Of a stretch of 64,000 bases of DNA, positions 24,938-53,290 are shown piece by piece. The DNA lies in the NCBI GenBank assembly GCA_025642065.1, contig JAODUP010001076.1:1-64000 (forward strand), in the 5' to 3' direction. The stretch comes from Paralvinella palmiformis (Eukaryota; Annelida; Polychaeta; Terebellida; Alvinellidae). Within the stretch, counting starts at the first letter, position 1. Each line of letters opens with the position of its first letter. The position numbers were made by a program, and so were the translations under genes. The notes under the pieces were generated by a model. The model saw nothing but the letters and a program-made list of their open reading frames with translations, made no database searches and was not told the origin of the DNA.

Positions 24938-27900
24938 CTGGAAATAAGTAAATAAAGTTTTTGCACTATTATAATAAAATCATAATAACAATTAAATCAA
25001 ATAACAAGAATTTGTTATGGAAAAAAATGAAATCTTAATTATAAATAACATAGCCATGAATCTTTACTCATTTCATCTTTACATAAAAGATGTCCAGGTG
25101 TTTGTTATAAAGATCTATCCAAATATTCATGATGCAACGACTTGCTAAATAATGAAAAACCCTTTCTGCTTAAAGTACAGTTGCTAATAAATACAGAACT
25201 CATAGACAAATTGTGACTGAATTATTTTCTTCTAAAAAGTAATTTTTAGCTGTCATTCATGAGTTACTGAATAAAATCATTAAACAATTTCAAAATGATA
25301 CATGTCTTATTTCATCAATACCATGCGTTCTTTTCGTGAAATTTTCCACATAAATTCAATTTATATCTGTACTCTTAAAAAGCTCACGCAAAAAATCTAG
25401 CAACATATTTTTTCTCTCCATTTTTTTAACTGCAGTATTTATTTGGACACGTTATCCGACAAAACTTATTCTCTAGAATTCACTTTTAAACTGCGTGCTT
25501 ATCAGATCTTAACGCAATAATAACATTAAATACTTTCATTAGGATAACGTACAGTGTTCTCCCCAAAGTTGTTCAGCATAGCCCATGAGTGACAGTACTC
25601 TATGCTTCAGTTTCAAGCTCTGTTTCTCTCTCACCTCCTATGCTTCTTTTGTATCTAGGTGCACCTCTTTGTAACCTACAACAACAACAGATCACACAAA
25701 TGAATTAACAACCAAACAAACACATTTATTACTTCTATAAAACAACATTTCTCAAATGCTCTCCATTTTCTACAACATTTTCAGTAAAAATAGTTGCTCT
25801 GACTACAGTTACAGAGTTAAAGAAGAGAACTTCAAGTAAAACATATCATCTTTCTAAAATGCCACCTGAGTTAAATTAATACTCCTTGATGGGGGCATGT
25901 GCATGCATGGGGGGGGCTTTTCACTTATAAAATGTTTAGAGGAAAGGATAAATATCTATCAGGATCATCCCCTGTAGCCAATTAGAATTAGCTCTGGTGT
26001 TCTGTTATGAAACCCACTCTGCTCCGAGGACACACACACACCTGGCTGTAAACGGATTGGATAGTCCACAAGCCTGGGACAAATTTTGAATGGTTGATGC
26101 AACCTCTGGATGACTGGTTAATCAAGGTTCTGTCTGATCTTCATGGGTAACTTCACCACACCACAGGAGATTCAAGGAGGGTGTGCTAGCTAAGTGATAA
26201 TATTAATTATTATACACAAATATAATCTAATACCCTCTTAATTTTAAATCATTTGACCTGGTTGCAGGAGCTGTTGGATATTATGAAAAAGTAGCTACTA
26301 CACAGAAACTGCTGATCCATGTTATAGATAAACTGGTCTAATTAACTGGATCTTGTTTGTTGTCAGTATAATCCAGACATTAAAAAAATTAAATTGACAT
26401 ACAATGAAAAAGAAGTTCAGGTGTGCTGTTATATATTTTATAAAGAAATTAACCACAATACAATATGTTTTATGATTAGAATGCAGTTATATATACATAT
26501 TATATCCATGTAAATCATATTACGGCAACAAATGGGATGAATTATGTTTCAAGCGAAACGGACAAATCCAATGGAAAAGACAACATTGCATTGATGCAAT
26601 TTTAATGTTGGACATAATCCATGGTCTCATTAAATCATGCACCAATTATTTTATGTACATCTAACAAATTCAAATAATCATGAACACAATGCAACTTTAT
26701 CCAAAAAAATTGCCTTTCGGTGTTTTATCTTAGGCCGGCAAACTTAAACCAAACAACTTTTTTAAAATAGATATTTAATTCTCTAGTATATCTTAAATGT
26801 TCACAATGTGGATGAAATATAGTCAAATATAATATCTATGTATATTATTATGCATATATCATACATAAAATAGGATGGATGGGTTAAATTAGGCACAGAT
26901 TTGATCGGATCGTATAACAACCTAAACATGTTGAACTGACGCTGCAGGAATTTATGAGATTTGGTGCTCAAGGACCTCTGGGTTTTTTCCCATTGCACAG
27001 CACCACAAACAAAAATTATACCATTAAATAGAAAACATTCTCATCTTTATCACAGTAGTGGTTTCCGTTGTCTAGCTAAATTATTAATAGATGTATTATT
27101 GCAGTTTATAATTAAAAGTGATCACTGACTAGGTTAGTTTCGTATTTTCATAGGGAAACCAGCATATTTAGAAAGAGTAGAATATTGGCAACAACATGGC
27201 TAGCTTCGTTTGTTAATAGATACTGTCATGGTCGTACAGACCCCATATAGAGGACCATTTTGTCAAAAAATAGTTTGAGCTTCCTTTCTGGCCTGTTTTT
27301 CATGTCTTATTTAACAATTATATCCCGGATTTCAAAACAAATTAGAGTAGGAGATAGAGCTATATACATTCAGTTTAATTTATAGTTATTACTTGAAATA
27401 TTAAGGCAACCACAAGCAATATTTTGTTTTCGTTTCAGAAAAGTAGAATCTATTTCAAAACATTTATCCAACTTCAAGCTTCCCATAAATGTGCATTTCA
27501 TTCTTAATTATATATTTTTTGGCACCATAATTTTCCGAAAGTGAAGCATGGGTCACCAGGCAGAATTCGAACACTTCAGTATTTTTTTAATAAAATGTAA
27601 ATTCGAGAAAACAACCGCAGGAACTATTAATAAATATCATATACTATTTAAATAAAATACAAGGACATTAAATCCCCACAACTAGAATTACACAATTTGG
27701 TACTTGCTCATCTTTCTGATGATAGTTTTGGGGTCTTCTGAATATAATAAAGTGAATTTGTTCATTATCAAATAATATCTCGTGTCTGTGCGTGCAATTT
27801 ATTGTGTTATTCATTATTTCTTTAATTAATTTCATGTCATTGAATTCTATTCATCTTTATTATTTTATTGTAAGCTGATATTTCAATTTAGTGTGGTGTC

Positions 27901-28483
27901 CGAAAACTGAAAGGTATGTTTAATTCACATTACAGTATTTGGACACCTTCAACGAATAATATTGCGTTTGATATTATATGCAAAATGGCAGTATTTGAAT
28001 AAATCGTACCTTAGTCAATATGTTTTGGCCAATAACAGACGAAAAAGAGACAATGAGATGGTTCAAATGAAGCCTTGCTTCTTACTACTACTGCGTAAGG
28101 GCAAGAAACGTCTCTCACACTGAACAGTGCCAGTGGGGTAGATCTAATTGAAATTGTTTTATACCTTAACTGAGTGTTACACAAAAAAATTCAATTTTCG
28201 CGGAAAGAGGAGAGTTGTGTGTGTTAAACATCATTACTTTATGTGAATATGTCATTGATTTAAGTATGCCTCAAACGAATTTATAACGAAGTGTCCGAAT
28301 TCTGGCAGTGTCGTAAAATAACAATGTCTACTCGACGCAACTGTCGAAGTTTATTACACTGACTGTGGTGGGGGAATATCTAAAACTTTGGCCGATTTGT
28401 TGGTTGTTTAATACCAAAAAAGGAAAGATATAATATGACCATTAAATACAGCACAGGATTACTATGAGCGGGAAATACTTACA
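24938..28483. other. Upstream region of MCPH1 coding exon 1 (probable 5' UTR introns)
   Basis: No complete gene recognised. A possible small minus-strand exon lies at about 25643-25677 (TTGTAG acceptor, GGAG|GTGAGA donor); it could be a 5' UTR exon of MCPH1 or the end of another gene. Few microsatellites. Confidence 0.3.
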
Positions 28484-28522
28484 AACGTACGCAGTTAAAT
28501 AACCAAGAGTTTAAACATGGCG
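28484..28522. promoter_or_regulatory. Candidate divergent start region with two opposed splice donors
   Basis: On the minus strand a strong donor (GTTT|GTAAGTATT) ends a possible exon at 28484; it would suit a non-coding first exon of MCPH1, whose first coding exon needs an upstream exon. On the plus strand, only about 40 bases away, ACATGGCG|GTAAGTAGG (ATG at 28517-28519) looks like a short first exon of a gene running right. No downstream exon was recognised for the plus-strand candidate. AAACATGGCGG also resembles a YY1-type start element. Weak evidence. Confidence 0.25.
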
Positions 28523-28523
28523 G

Positions 28524-29397
28524 TAAGTAGGGAATACTATTCTCTAAACCATTTAGACACCAGTACATAATAAATACTGCAATAAAATGAAACATGTTAT
28601 TTCGTACTGAAACTACTTTGTATCCACCTAGTTCGTACGACCCCGTTTATAACAAAATATAGCATATCAGTTTCGTAACCAGACAATTTTCGTTATATTT
28701 TCGGTTCAAAGCTCTTCTTTTTCAAATGATATTCCCATTTGGAAGAAAAAAAACATACAGGTTCGTAAACAAATGCAGACAATTTGGTAATCAGCGTAAA
28801 TGTACGTTTACTAATAAGAGAGAGATGAATATTCTTCATTATTATGTCCTTGGTAAGAGACTGATTCTAATAATTGTTAAAGATGAATATCGAAGATGAA
28901 GTTTAAAGTGTATTTTATACTTTTAGATATATTTTAGATATATAAATTATATATCTGTACACTACTTCTTGGGGAAAATCTCAGTACATAATCCCACAGT
29001 TGTTATCGTACGAGTTATGTAACACACATCAATATTGTGGTCTAATTATGTCTGGTTGATGATTAATAAAATTCCAAAAATTCAAAACGGGTAAAATTAC
29101 GTGGAATCAATGGTGAATTCACATAAGACCGTGACGTTGTTTCCGTGTGGAACTTACGTATTATTTAAAGGTTGAATCCAAGTCAGGATTTCCATACTGA
29201 ATCTACATTATATTTTTCGTGCTGAATCCTTGTAATGATTTCCAAATTTGGAACTTACATTCAATCCATATGTGTCATGATTTCTTGACTTATTCCACAT
29301 ACTTTCGATAAAACACAAAAATTACATCTTTAAACATATTTATTTACGATTTTGTATAATACTACAGAAGCACAACTTTTATTTGCACTACGTTTAA

Positions 29398-29471
<74 letters not shown>

Positions 29472-29507
29472 GATTTTCCGGTGAGTTTCAAAATAACCAA
29501 TACTACT

Positions 29508-29538
<31 letters not shown>

Positions 29539-29542
29539 TGTG

Positions 29543-29598
<56 letters not shown>

Positions 29599-30292
29599 AC
29601 TTTAATGCAATGATTATAGTAATATATATTTATATATAATATTATTATTTATTACACCCAAAAACGTATTATAATTATGCATGAATAAAACAAAATTAGG
29701 AATATAATTGATTACTTTAGAAAACTAAACACTACTTTAGAAATTTAATGGCGAAGAATATATGTGTAGAAAAAATGCTGATATTAAAATAATGAAATAC
29801 AAATTAACGTCCATAATATTGTTATATAAAACAAAATCACACCAAAGCCAATAACAATATCATTAGGTCATTATAGGTAATATATATTACTGTATATGTC
29901 CCACCAGAATATAATGTTTAGACCAAACTCTTATCTATCTATACGTACAGTAATTATTTTGTACAAATATTACAAACAGAATTAAACGTTTGAACAAATA
30001 AAAGTATGGGATTTATAACATTTCATACTCACAAAATCTCAATTTCAAAATAGGTTGACTATGTTAGTATAATGTTCGCATACAGTGGTATTATGCGTTT
30101 GAGGGGTTTATAGCTTGTTTGACGTTATGACCTGAATCGTTATACATTCACCCCATTATTCCATGTGAAAAGTTAAAATTTCCCGTCAAAAGCTTTGAAA
30201 CAGCGTAGCAACCATATATCCACCTTAATTAGGTCAAAATGGAAATGGTATTAATTGTGTGTTATTGGGTTAGTTACATACACACACACACA

Positions 30293-30328
<36 letters not shown>

Positions 30329-30906
30329 CGATATAAGTAGGTAGCTTAATTACTGGAAAATGGCTACTTATAAAGTATCCCAGTAAGCGCTTTATTTCTC
30401 AATATACATACAGGACTAGATACACAAGAAGAAAAACGCTGACGTATAATAAGAGGTTCAGCTGCATTATTGCTTTACGATTGTATTATCACGATATATA
30501 TTTTGTTTTTGTTATTATTATTATTATTATTATTGTTGTTGTTGTTGTTGTTGTTGTTGTGTGTATATATATATATATAAAGTATATTATATTCTATAAT
30601 TTTCTGCAAAAAAACTTTCGAAGAACCATGCGCCACGTCTATGCAATATTCAAATAGAATTGATGAAATGAAAGAGAATTTATTCTAACTGTATTCTAAC
30701 TTTGTTATATCATAACCACCTGAATATTAATTGATGCAATCAATTCATGATATCATAATTATCATGATCACAAGAAGATTATCATAATGTTTTTACTATA
30801 TCCTTGAGTTATACTATAACTTGTTGTTTGACCCCTCTAATGGATGACGACTATGAATTTGTAATGTAGGTAACCAATACTATCTTGATAAATAACACAT
30901 AATACC

Positions 30907-30942
<36 letters not shown>

Positions 30943-31022
30943 ATGTATGTATGTATATACATAAACCTAAGCATACATACATAAAACTATATCAAACACA
31001 TACACTACAACTCCACAAATAA

Positions 31023-31059
<37 letters not shown>

Positions 31060-31410
31060 TCAGCCCTAAAAAAATATAACCAGTCTGAATTACTCGTCAG
31101 CCTGTGGGGACACAGACAAAACTTTTTCGTATGTGCCAAATGTATCCAATCAAACGGTGTTTTCAACAGGAAGGATGACCCTATAATGTATAATCTAGGT
31201 AAATAACAAAAACTGATATTCAGATTCATCTCACGCCGTTGTGTGTTTTTTTAAATTTTAATCATTTATCTCGCCAAAAAAGTCAAATAATTGTAGCTTG
31301 CAGAAATGCCAAACATGGAATGTATTTGCTTTTCATACAAAATATCAGGATAAGCCCTTACACTCAGAAACTGCACAACGGGCATGTATGCATGTTACGT
31401 TATAGCCGTT

Positions 31411-31455
<45 letters not shown>

Positions 31456-32280
31456 GTGTGCGTGCGTGCGTGCGTGCGTGCGTGTGTCTAAATATTTACT
31501 AGTATCTCCACCATTTGTATTTATGGAAAAAAAACTTTTAGAATGATGAATGGTAAATTTGACACCTGTTTCGCTTTAAAGCTGAAAACCCATTCGAAGG
31601 TCAACTAATCCGCTATTTATTCCCGTATACCTTTGTATGCGAATCAAATTTATGCGTCAGTCGATGTTTCTATCTCAATCAAAAACTACACATTAATTTA
31701 GAGCCTAAATTTATTAACAAAACTCTGTCGTCATTAACTGGGTACGCGTCTCTTCATATGCTTAAATAAAACTACATTATTATGGCATTACTCTGTCTTA
31801 GCCATATTATAGATTTGACCTTTTCTTCGTTCGATTCGAGCGAGAACAAACAAACACACACATACTCTCTCTCTCCCTGTGTGTGTGTGTGTGTGTGTGT
31901 TCACCCGAAGAGAACCGCTATATATATAGAAGAACGACAAACATTTAACACAAGCAAGATATTCCAGGTTGACTTCACCGATCCAAGGCCAACATTATTA
32001 TATTAAAGACTAGTTTACCAATGCCATTATATAATCGATGATCCTTCAAGCATAGGTCCCTCATCTGAACCTTTAATGTTTGCTGTCAGAGTTTTGATGG
32101 AACATTTACGTGCACTCGGTATCTTAAAAATAAGTGTGTATTTGTTGACAAAGAGCGCTACGTCAGCTACCCGGATGAACTTCAGTGGCTGATCAATGAA
32201 TGCGGAATTTTAATGGTTATTTTGAAACTCACCGGACAATCGTATTCCGGGATATATAAAGGACAGGTTTTCAAATTGTG
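28524..32280. other. Intergenic microsatellite-rich DNA
   Basis: No exons recognised on either strand. Contains (TA)n at 29400-29470 and 29547-29596, (CT)n/(TG)n at 30291-30328, (TTA)n-(TTG)n at 30513-30560, (TATG)n at 30928-30956 and (TG)n at 31413-31485. Confidence 0.5.
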
Positions 32281-32400
32281 AGTGAGTGAGTGAGTGGGTT
32301 GGTGGGTGAGTGAGCAATTAATTAAGTGACTGCGTGAACGAGTAAGTGAATGAGTCAGTCAGTCAGTCAGTCAGTCAGTTAGTGAGTGAATGCGCGAGTG
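32281..32400 (+). repeat. Compound (GTGA)n/(GTCA)n tetranucleotide tract
   Basis: Runs of GTGAGTGAGTGA switch to GTCAGTCAGTCA. Equivalent tracts occur at 33749-33835 and 43279-43470. Confidence 0.9.
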
Positions 32401-32455
32401 AAGTGAGTCACGCAGCTAACAAGTAAACGGTTCCCAGTTCGTCACCCAGCCGGGC

Positions 32456-32461
32456 TTTATT
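32456..32461 (-). terminator. Poly(A) signal of CTLD-PAN gene A
   Basis: AATAAA on the minus strand 75 bases after the stop codon, followed by a G/T-containing stretch. Position fits a short 3' UTR. Confidence 0.5.
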
Positions 32462-32534
32462 TAAAAAATACTACTAAAGCTGATCAATCACGCTAATTGT
32501 TTTTAATAATAAACACCCAAACGGATCCCGAAGT

Positions 32535-47151
<14,617 letters not shown>

Positions 47152-47692
47152 TCCGACCGTTTGAAGACGTCAACAACACGCCGTCGCACATGACACGGGA
47201 CACTCGCCCTTCAAATGGCTTTGTAACCGGTCTATCAGTCCCGAGTACCGGTTCTACTCAGCAAATTATTGACTGATGATGTGAACAATCTTTCGGGTAA
47301 CTACTGCGTGCGCGCGCGTGCGGGCGGGCCGGCGCGCGCGCGCGCTTTGATAGGGTTTTATAATGGATTCACCTTTTGTGATTGCTGAACGTGTTCCCTT
47401 GCTTAGGCCGAAGCCGAAATGGAGAAATGGCCATTCTATAGCGCCGGCATTGATTCGATATGCCGCTATTTGGCATAGACGACGAGGAAAGGCAGATCAA
47501 GGAACCGCTCACAAGCTGAATCGTACGAGCGTCGAATGATGATAGGGCGCTCTCCGTGCAAGAGGGGGGGGGTATAGGTTAACATGGAATATGTTAGGAA
47601 AAATAACTCATCGAAGCAATTATTGAACAAAGGGGGTTGACAATTGTTTGTGGCGCATATTTTGTGCGCCCTTATGAATTTGTCCAAGTCTA

Positions 47693-47693
<1 letters not shown>

Positions 47694-47723
<30 letters not shown>

Positions 47724-47746
47724 CACGTGCGTGTGTGCATGCGTGC

Positions 47747-47782
<36 letters not shown>

Positions 47783-47850
47783 TGTGTGTGTGTGTGTGTA
47801 TGTGTGTGTGTGTCTGTGTGTGTGTGGGTGTGTGCGTGCGTGCGTGCTGT

Positions 47851-47890
<40 letters not shown>
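47694..47890 (+). repeat. (TG)n-(TA)n-(TG)n composite array
   Basis: Shares the 27-base core 47724-47750 (CACGTGCGTGTGTGCATGCG...) exactly with 50611-50637, each followed by TA then TG repeats. Confidence 0.92.
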
Positions 47891-47892
<2 letters not shown>

Positions 47893-48591
47893 ACCCGGTG
47901 TGTATACGGTTGGAGATGTATGTGAATCTGGGTGGGTGGGTATGTGTTTGGGTGGTTGCGTGCGTGCGTGCGTCTAAAAGAAAATACTTATTTGTTTGTG
48001 CATGGGTTCACCTATATAAACTTGTGCGCGGTGGTTGGCATGAGAGACACCGCCTGTTATGTAATGCAGTAAATGTCAGTGGTCTATCAAAATATGAATC
48101 GGCTCTTTTATTGAACGCCAGATTCTGTTATGCAATAAAAACGGGCTATTGCTCATCAATACAGCGTCCCCGCACCAGAAGAGATCAATGGAACTGCTGC
48201 CAAAATCCATTCTGGATCAGGAATCTCAGAATATTTATTTAATCAAATAATACATCTTTCGAGTTTCAAAAATAATAGAAACCTATTATTGGTATTTTTC
48301 AGCTAACCGAAATAGGGGGGGGGGTTATTTTTATATTATCCTAACGTTCGATTTGTGTCAACAATGGAAGTCTATTGACTCCCTCTATCATACTTTTCGA
48401 CTCATCGATAAATCAATTCGTTCACCTGTCTGCGATATACTCCCCATCCATCCATCCATCCATCCGTTCATCCTACTTTCCATCAAATCACGCTTAGACA
48501 ACAGAGGGTTTAGTAAAAAGTTTTAAAAGTTATTAAAATGAATCGTAGATGTGATACAGGACAAAATTTAAGCAATACAGTCCAAGGTGAC

Positions 48592-48646
<55 letters not shown>

Positions 48647-48700
48647 CAAAACTACTATAGCGCCAATATCCTCGAAAAGAATCAAACTCAGTGTAGAATT
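48592..48700 (-). repeat. 3' end of a tRNA-type SINE (family C-like) with (AAT)n
   Basis: About 17 AAT repeats and then GCGCCAATATCCTCGAAAAG, homologous to 46562-46658. Confidence 0.5.
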
Positions 48701-48901
48701 TACTATAATAATAACGGATGCTATTTCTAATAGATATTATTATTATCAGAAATATTGAACAGGTGACATTACTTTGTGTTGTCGTTGTCCTCATGGTGCA
48801 ATTATATCGGCAATTCTTCTTTTAGAAACGAGTTATATCTGTAGAGCAACATCCTGTTAACCCGTTTACAAATATAATTTGTATGTAGTAGTAGTACATA
48901 C

Positions 48902-48940
<39 letters not shown>

Positions 48941-48967
48941 TAAACTTATACATAGATAAACACACAA

Positions 48968-49012
<45 letters not shown>

Positions 49013-49097
49013 AAAACCTATGCATTGGTAATACGCCTGAGTGACCATTTGCTCATCAAGCGTGCGAAATATGTGTGTATGTGTGCATGCAGCGCGA

Positions 49098-49129
<32 letters not shown>

Positions 49130-49314
49130 CGTCTTGTCTGTCTTATTAGTGTAGAATAAATCGAAGAAGCGACTTTTCTTACTGAGACATATATAATGTC
49201 CCTAAGTCGTCATGCAACAAAAATCTAAAAACCGAATCACCTCCAGTCGTGGAACCTGAGAGTAAAACCCGCAAGTCAAATCACAGCAGTTGTGAGAATA
49301 TTTATGTGAACTGC

Positions 49315-49700
49315 CTAGCAGACTTATTTATAGCTATTTTCAATAGCGGTATCTTTCTTCAAAGGAATACAAGAAACCTTATACCTCAATTGTCACTGTC
49401 TTCAAAGGTCAGTTTGTGAAACGGATAAGCGTCTTAAAGCGATTATTCCTAAAACTGATAGATTAATTCCTTTTAGAAAATTGACAATTGTGATAAAGCA
49501 GACCGTTATGTGGTCATGGCCATTTCGCTGTTGAAAAAATATATAATATTTAAAACCCGACCTGATTTCTCCAATACAAACTGTATTGTTATAATAGAGT
49601 TTTAGTATTATTAACGACAAGCAGACTAACTGCTAGCCGTCAATGTCATTGTACATAATTAGTCGTAGGAAGGATGATTCTATTCCGGCATACTACTAAA
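49315..49700. repeat. Unclassified dispersed repeat D, copy 2
   Basis: Homologous to 1561-1985 over its whole length with scattered substitutions; same orientation. Confidence 0.6.
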
Positions 49701-49806
49701 GTAAGTTACATATACAAATCATTTAAATTGTAAACATTCTTAAATGATAAAACTTGGAATACGCAAATTCGACGTAACCGATTTGTAATTTCTAGCCTTG
49801 TTTAGA

Positions 49807-49982
49807 GGATGATGGCGATGATTGGTGTTTTACGGCCACTTTTGTGCGCATGGTAGGCTAAAGGGGGCCAAGCGATGTCAAAGATGAAACAACCTTCAGG
49901 ATATGCCCACGCCGAGATTTAAACACGGGTGGTAGTGATCTGTGGTCCAACAAAACCACCATTAGACTACGCAGGAACCCCT
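49807..49982 (-). repeat. SINE family A, with decayed head
   Basis: Body intact (GGCCACTTTTGTGCGCATGG), head changed (AAACCACCATTAGACTACG). Possible 9-bp target duplication GCCTTGTTT / GCCTTGTCT at 49795 and 49984. Confidence 0.85.
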
Positions 49983-50177
49983 CGCCTTGTCTTGATAAAT
50001 AGTCCACCATTATTAACATTAATCCATCGTTTTAAAATGAATTTTGAACAGCTTGACTGTATAATCAGGTACTATGTAATTACCTGAAATTTTCAGATAA
50101 CGTGTATTAAATCTCAGTTAGCAATAGACATATTACCTGAATATTCCAGGTAATATACGAATTACCTGATTATACAG

Positions 50178-50210
<33 letters not shown>

Positions 50211-50572
50211 TGTGACGTCACACTGTCTCTAGACTGACGCGGATTACAGTTTCTCTTGAGCGTTAATATCTGAGTCATTTTAAATCATCTTCACTTGTTT
50301 ACATGTTATTGTACGGGCTCTACAAACTTCAGGTCAACCGGATACGCTGAAATGACATTAAAGTGTTACTAAGGGTTTTGAATAATAAAAACGAAATTTA
50401 ATGAGTAAACATCATAGTCCCCAACCAATGTCGTATTCGCCGCCTTTTTACAATTCTTTTGTCAGAATATTTTGCGAACAAAATGACAAACACACACATT
50501 CGATATATTGGACGTGATTCATCCTGGTGAGAACGTAAATTGGAAAGTATGGTCATATTTACAGTGTGTGCG

Positions 50573-50634
50573 CACGTGTGTGTGTATGTATGTGTGTGTG
50601 TGTGTGCGGTCACGTGCGTGTGTGCATGCGTGCG

Positions 50635-50669
<35 letters not shown>

Positions 50670-50723
50670 TTTGTGTGTGTGTGTGTGTGTGCGCGCGCGT
50701 TCTGTGTGTGTGTGTGTGTGTGT
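50573..50723 (+). repeat. (TG)n-(TA)n-(TG)n composite array, second copy
   Basis: Same order of core, TA and TG repeats as 47694-47890; flanks outside the array do not match. Confidence 0.92.
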
Positions 50724-50999
50724 TCATTAAAAAGGAACTTTACTGAGAGCTACAAGAACTCAAATAGCATGAGGAACGCCAGTTAGCCACCATAAAGTGC
50801 TGTAATCTGTTCTTGCGCGCGCGCGCCCACATCCACCTCCTTCGCCACAAACATACATTTGGTTTTATTAATCTACAAATTGCATCAATAAATATGCATT
50901 GTTTTAAAAAAAAAAAAAAAAAAAACATTTTTCCTTTTTTACAGATTTTCGCTCCGTCCATTTTAGAGAAAATCGATCCAATGCCCGGATCGTGTCATA

Positions 51000-51835
51000 A
51001 TTGGCAAATTTAATTTGTCGGTTAGAGGGAACGAATAAAGTTAAACCTTTTTGTACAAATTATCTTGTTCCTGTCCCTATTTTATTTTTACATATTTTTT
51101 ACTATGGCTCGTGAAATTTTCACCCCAAATTGTTACTGTTTTTATTAGCAAGGTAGATTATCGGTTCCCACGTTGACTTATTCAAACGTCGTTCAACACT
51201 AAATATGAGGTTTTCCATTTGCATATTTGTTTTTGGAATACAATACCTTGGTATTCATAATAATAATAGTTATTTATTTAAAAGATCACATAACGATGAT
51301 TTAAAATTGCCGCCATGAATCTAAGTTAGTCAGCAATCTCATTCAGCTTCTGTGGCTAAATGAGGAGCTTTCTGTCATGATAACGATGTATTAATAACGT
51401 GAATCTTTGTTCTTACCGATTCTGGATTCGTGTAAATTTAATGTAAAAATGTCATGCATGCATTCGTCATCTGGTTATAATTCAATAACAGATATTATGT
51501 ATCATGAATATACAATAATATATGACTGATTGATTTGAGTTTTCGGGATGACCTTCTAATGGATACGTGTTAACATCGATCTTCAGGTATCAGGTCACTG
51601 ACAGATTGGGAAGTTGTCAGTAAAATATTGAAATGGATACGATATCTAACCGGTAGCCAAGAAGAATTACAGTGATAAGATCATATTTATAAGCATGCAA
51701 GCTGCACTAAATGCGATGAAGGCTATTGACGTTATGGTCAGATATACCCAGTAATAGGGAGTCAGAACAGTCTATACGAGACTGAAAAACAATATCATGG
51801 TGACAAATTGATTGAATATAAAAATATTTTTAAAG
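51000..51835. other. Intergenic, nothing recognised
   Basis: AT-rich; no exon, no element identified. Confidence 0.4.
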
Positions 51836-51839
51836 TACT

Positions 51840-53290
51840 TTGCAGTTATTAAATGAAATAACTATGAGAAAGAAAAAAAATCTTACAAATGGCCAAATGA
51901 ATTTCACTGTAGTGGCCAGATGATGTCAGAATAAGAAAGCAATATCTGACGGATTTAACAATTTCTTGACAAATATTAGTCTGATGTTGGCCAAACAAAT
52001 TAAACATTGTCATAATACAAGTTTCTCTGATTTTATGAGTAATAGTGTACACATTTCTCTGTTTCTTGAACCAGTTATTGGTGCAGAAGGTTTAAGACTT
52101 TTCCATTTATAGATCTATGTCAAGTTTGTATCAATTTTTAAAATTTATTGAAAAACTGTTTTATAACAGATTAGTTTCATATGTAAAAAGAATAGTATTA
52201 TGTACAAAAGTCAGTATGGGTTCAGAGAAGCCCACTCTACAGGATTCGCACTTATGGAATTAATCGAAGATATTACTAGTAATTTAGATAATAATTTGGT
52301 AACAACTAGTGTTTTTATTGATTTGAAGAAAGCATTTGATACTATAAATAATTCCATTTTTATTAAGAAACTATGCCATTATGGTGTTCGAGGTATTGCT
52401 TCAAGGTGGATAAAACATTTAACCAAGCAATTTGGTGTCTATGATGATATTAGTTCAGATTATAGAACTATGCTATGCGGAATTCCACAAAGTTCTATCT
52501 TGGGACCTATTTAATTTTTTACTATACATCAACGATCTGGCAAATATTTCAAATAAATTAAAATTTATATTGTTTGCTGGTGATAACAAAGTATTCTATG
52601 AATTATCTCTGAATATCAATAAAACAAATTACATGTGTTTCCATAACAAGCCTTATCTGGATGATTCTAAACTCAAGATTGATGGATTAGGAGTCAGTAC
52701 GTAGAGAACAAGTTACTCCTAGGAGTATCGGTAGATGAAAAATTGTCATGGTCTAATCATATTAATGATGTTTGTAAAAATGTGTCGAAACATATTTCTG
52801 TTATTTATGAAGTCAAACACATACTTGAAAATAACCACTTATACATGTTATGCGGTTCATTAAAGTTAGGCATGTGAGATATGGACAAATACTTACAAGT
52901 CTCAATTACATACTTTAACTTTAATACTATTACAAAAGAAAGCAATCGGCACTATTGCCAAAGCTAGTTACTTAGATCATACCCATCCATTGTTTGTTCA
53001 ATATAAATGTTAATTATTTTTTGATATTGTAAAATTAAAAACCTTGATTATAATCTATAAAGCCAAAAATAGCATGTTACCTATCAATCTACAAAAAAAG
53101 CTCATGACAATAGAAGAAATACATTCTTATGGTAAAAAGGGAAATTTTAATGTCAAATTTTGTAAGACGAAAAGAAAGTTTATGTCAATTAGTATTATGG
53201 GTGTTAAATTATGGAACTAATTAGATGGAAATATTCGCAATGTTAAAACAATTAATATTTTTAGGCACATATATACCTTGATACCTTGAT
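51840..53290 (+). mobile_element. Second LINE family: non-LTR reverse transcriptase, degenerate
   Basis: At 52200-52514 the frame reads KSQYGFREAHSTGFALMEL, VFIDLKKAFDTINNSI, then CGIPQSSILGPI; a one-base shift leads to LLYINDLANISN and FAGDNKVF, where the catalytic FADD is changed to FAGD. The C-terminal region continues to about 53290 with stops. Upstream, FNNFLTNISLMLAKQIK fits the region before RT. Different family from 12960-15015 (its RT sequence is clearly distinct); Jockey/L2-type, exact clade not assigned. Confidence 0.8.

Larger units (their letters stand above)
47152..49310. other. Upstream flank of CTLD-PAN gene A
   Basis: Promoter of gene A should be just right of 47151 but no clear element is assigned. 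47305-47345 is an alternating GC/GT tract, 48307-48324 includes poly-G, and 48460s carry (CATC)n. No other gene is recognised. Confidence 0.35.

Noticed and set aside
47466..48242. Cys-Val repeat open frames of up to 201 codons
   Set aside because: They are translations of (TG)n and (TA)n repeats with short non-conserved flanks.
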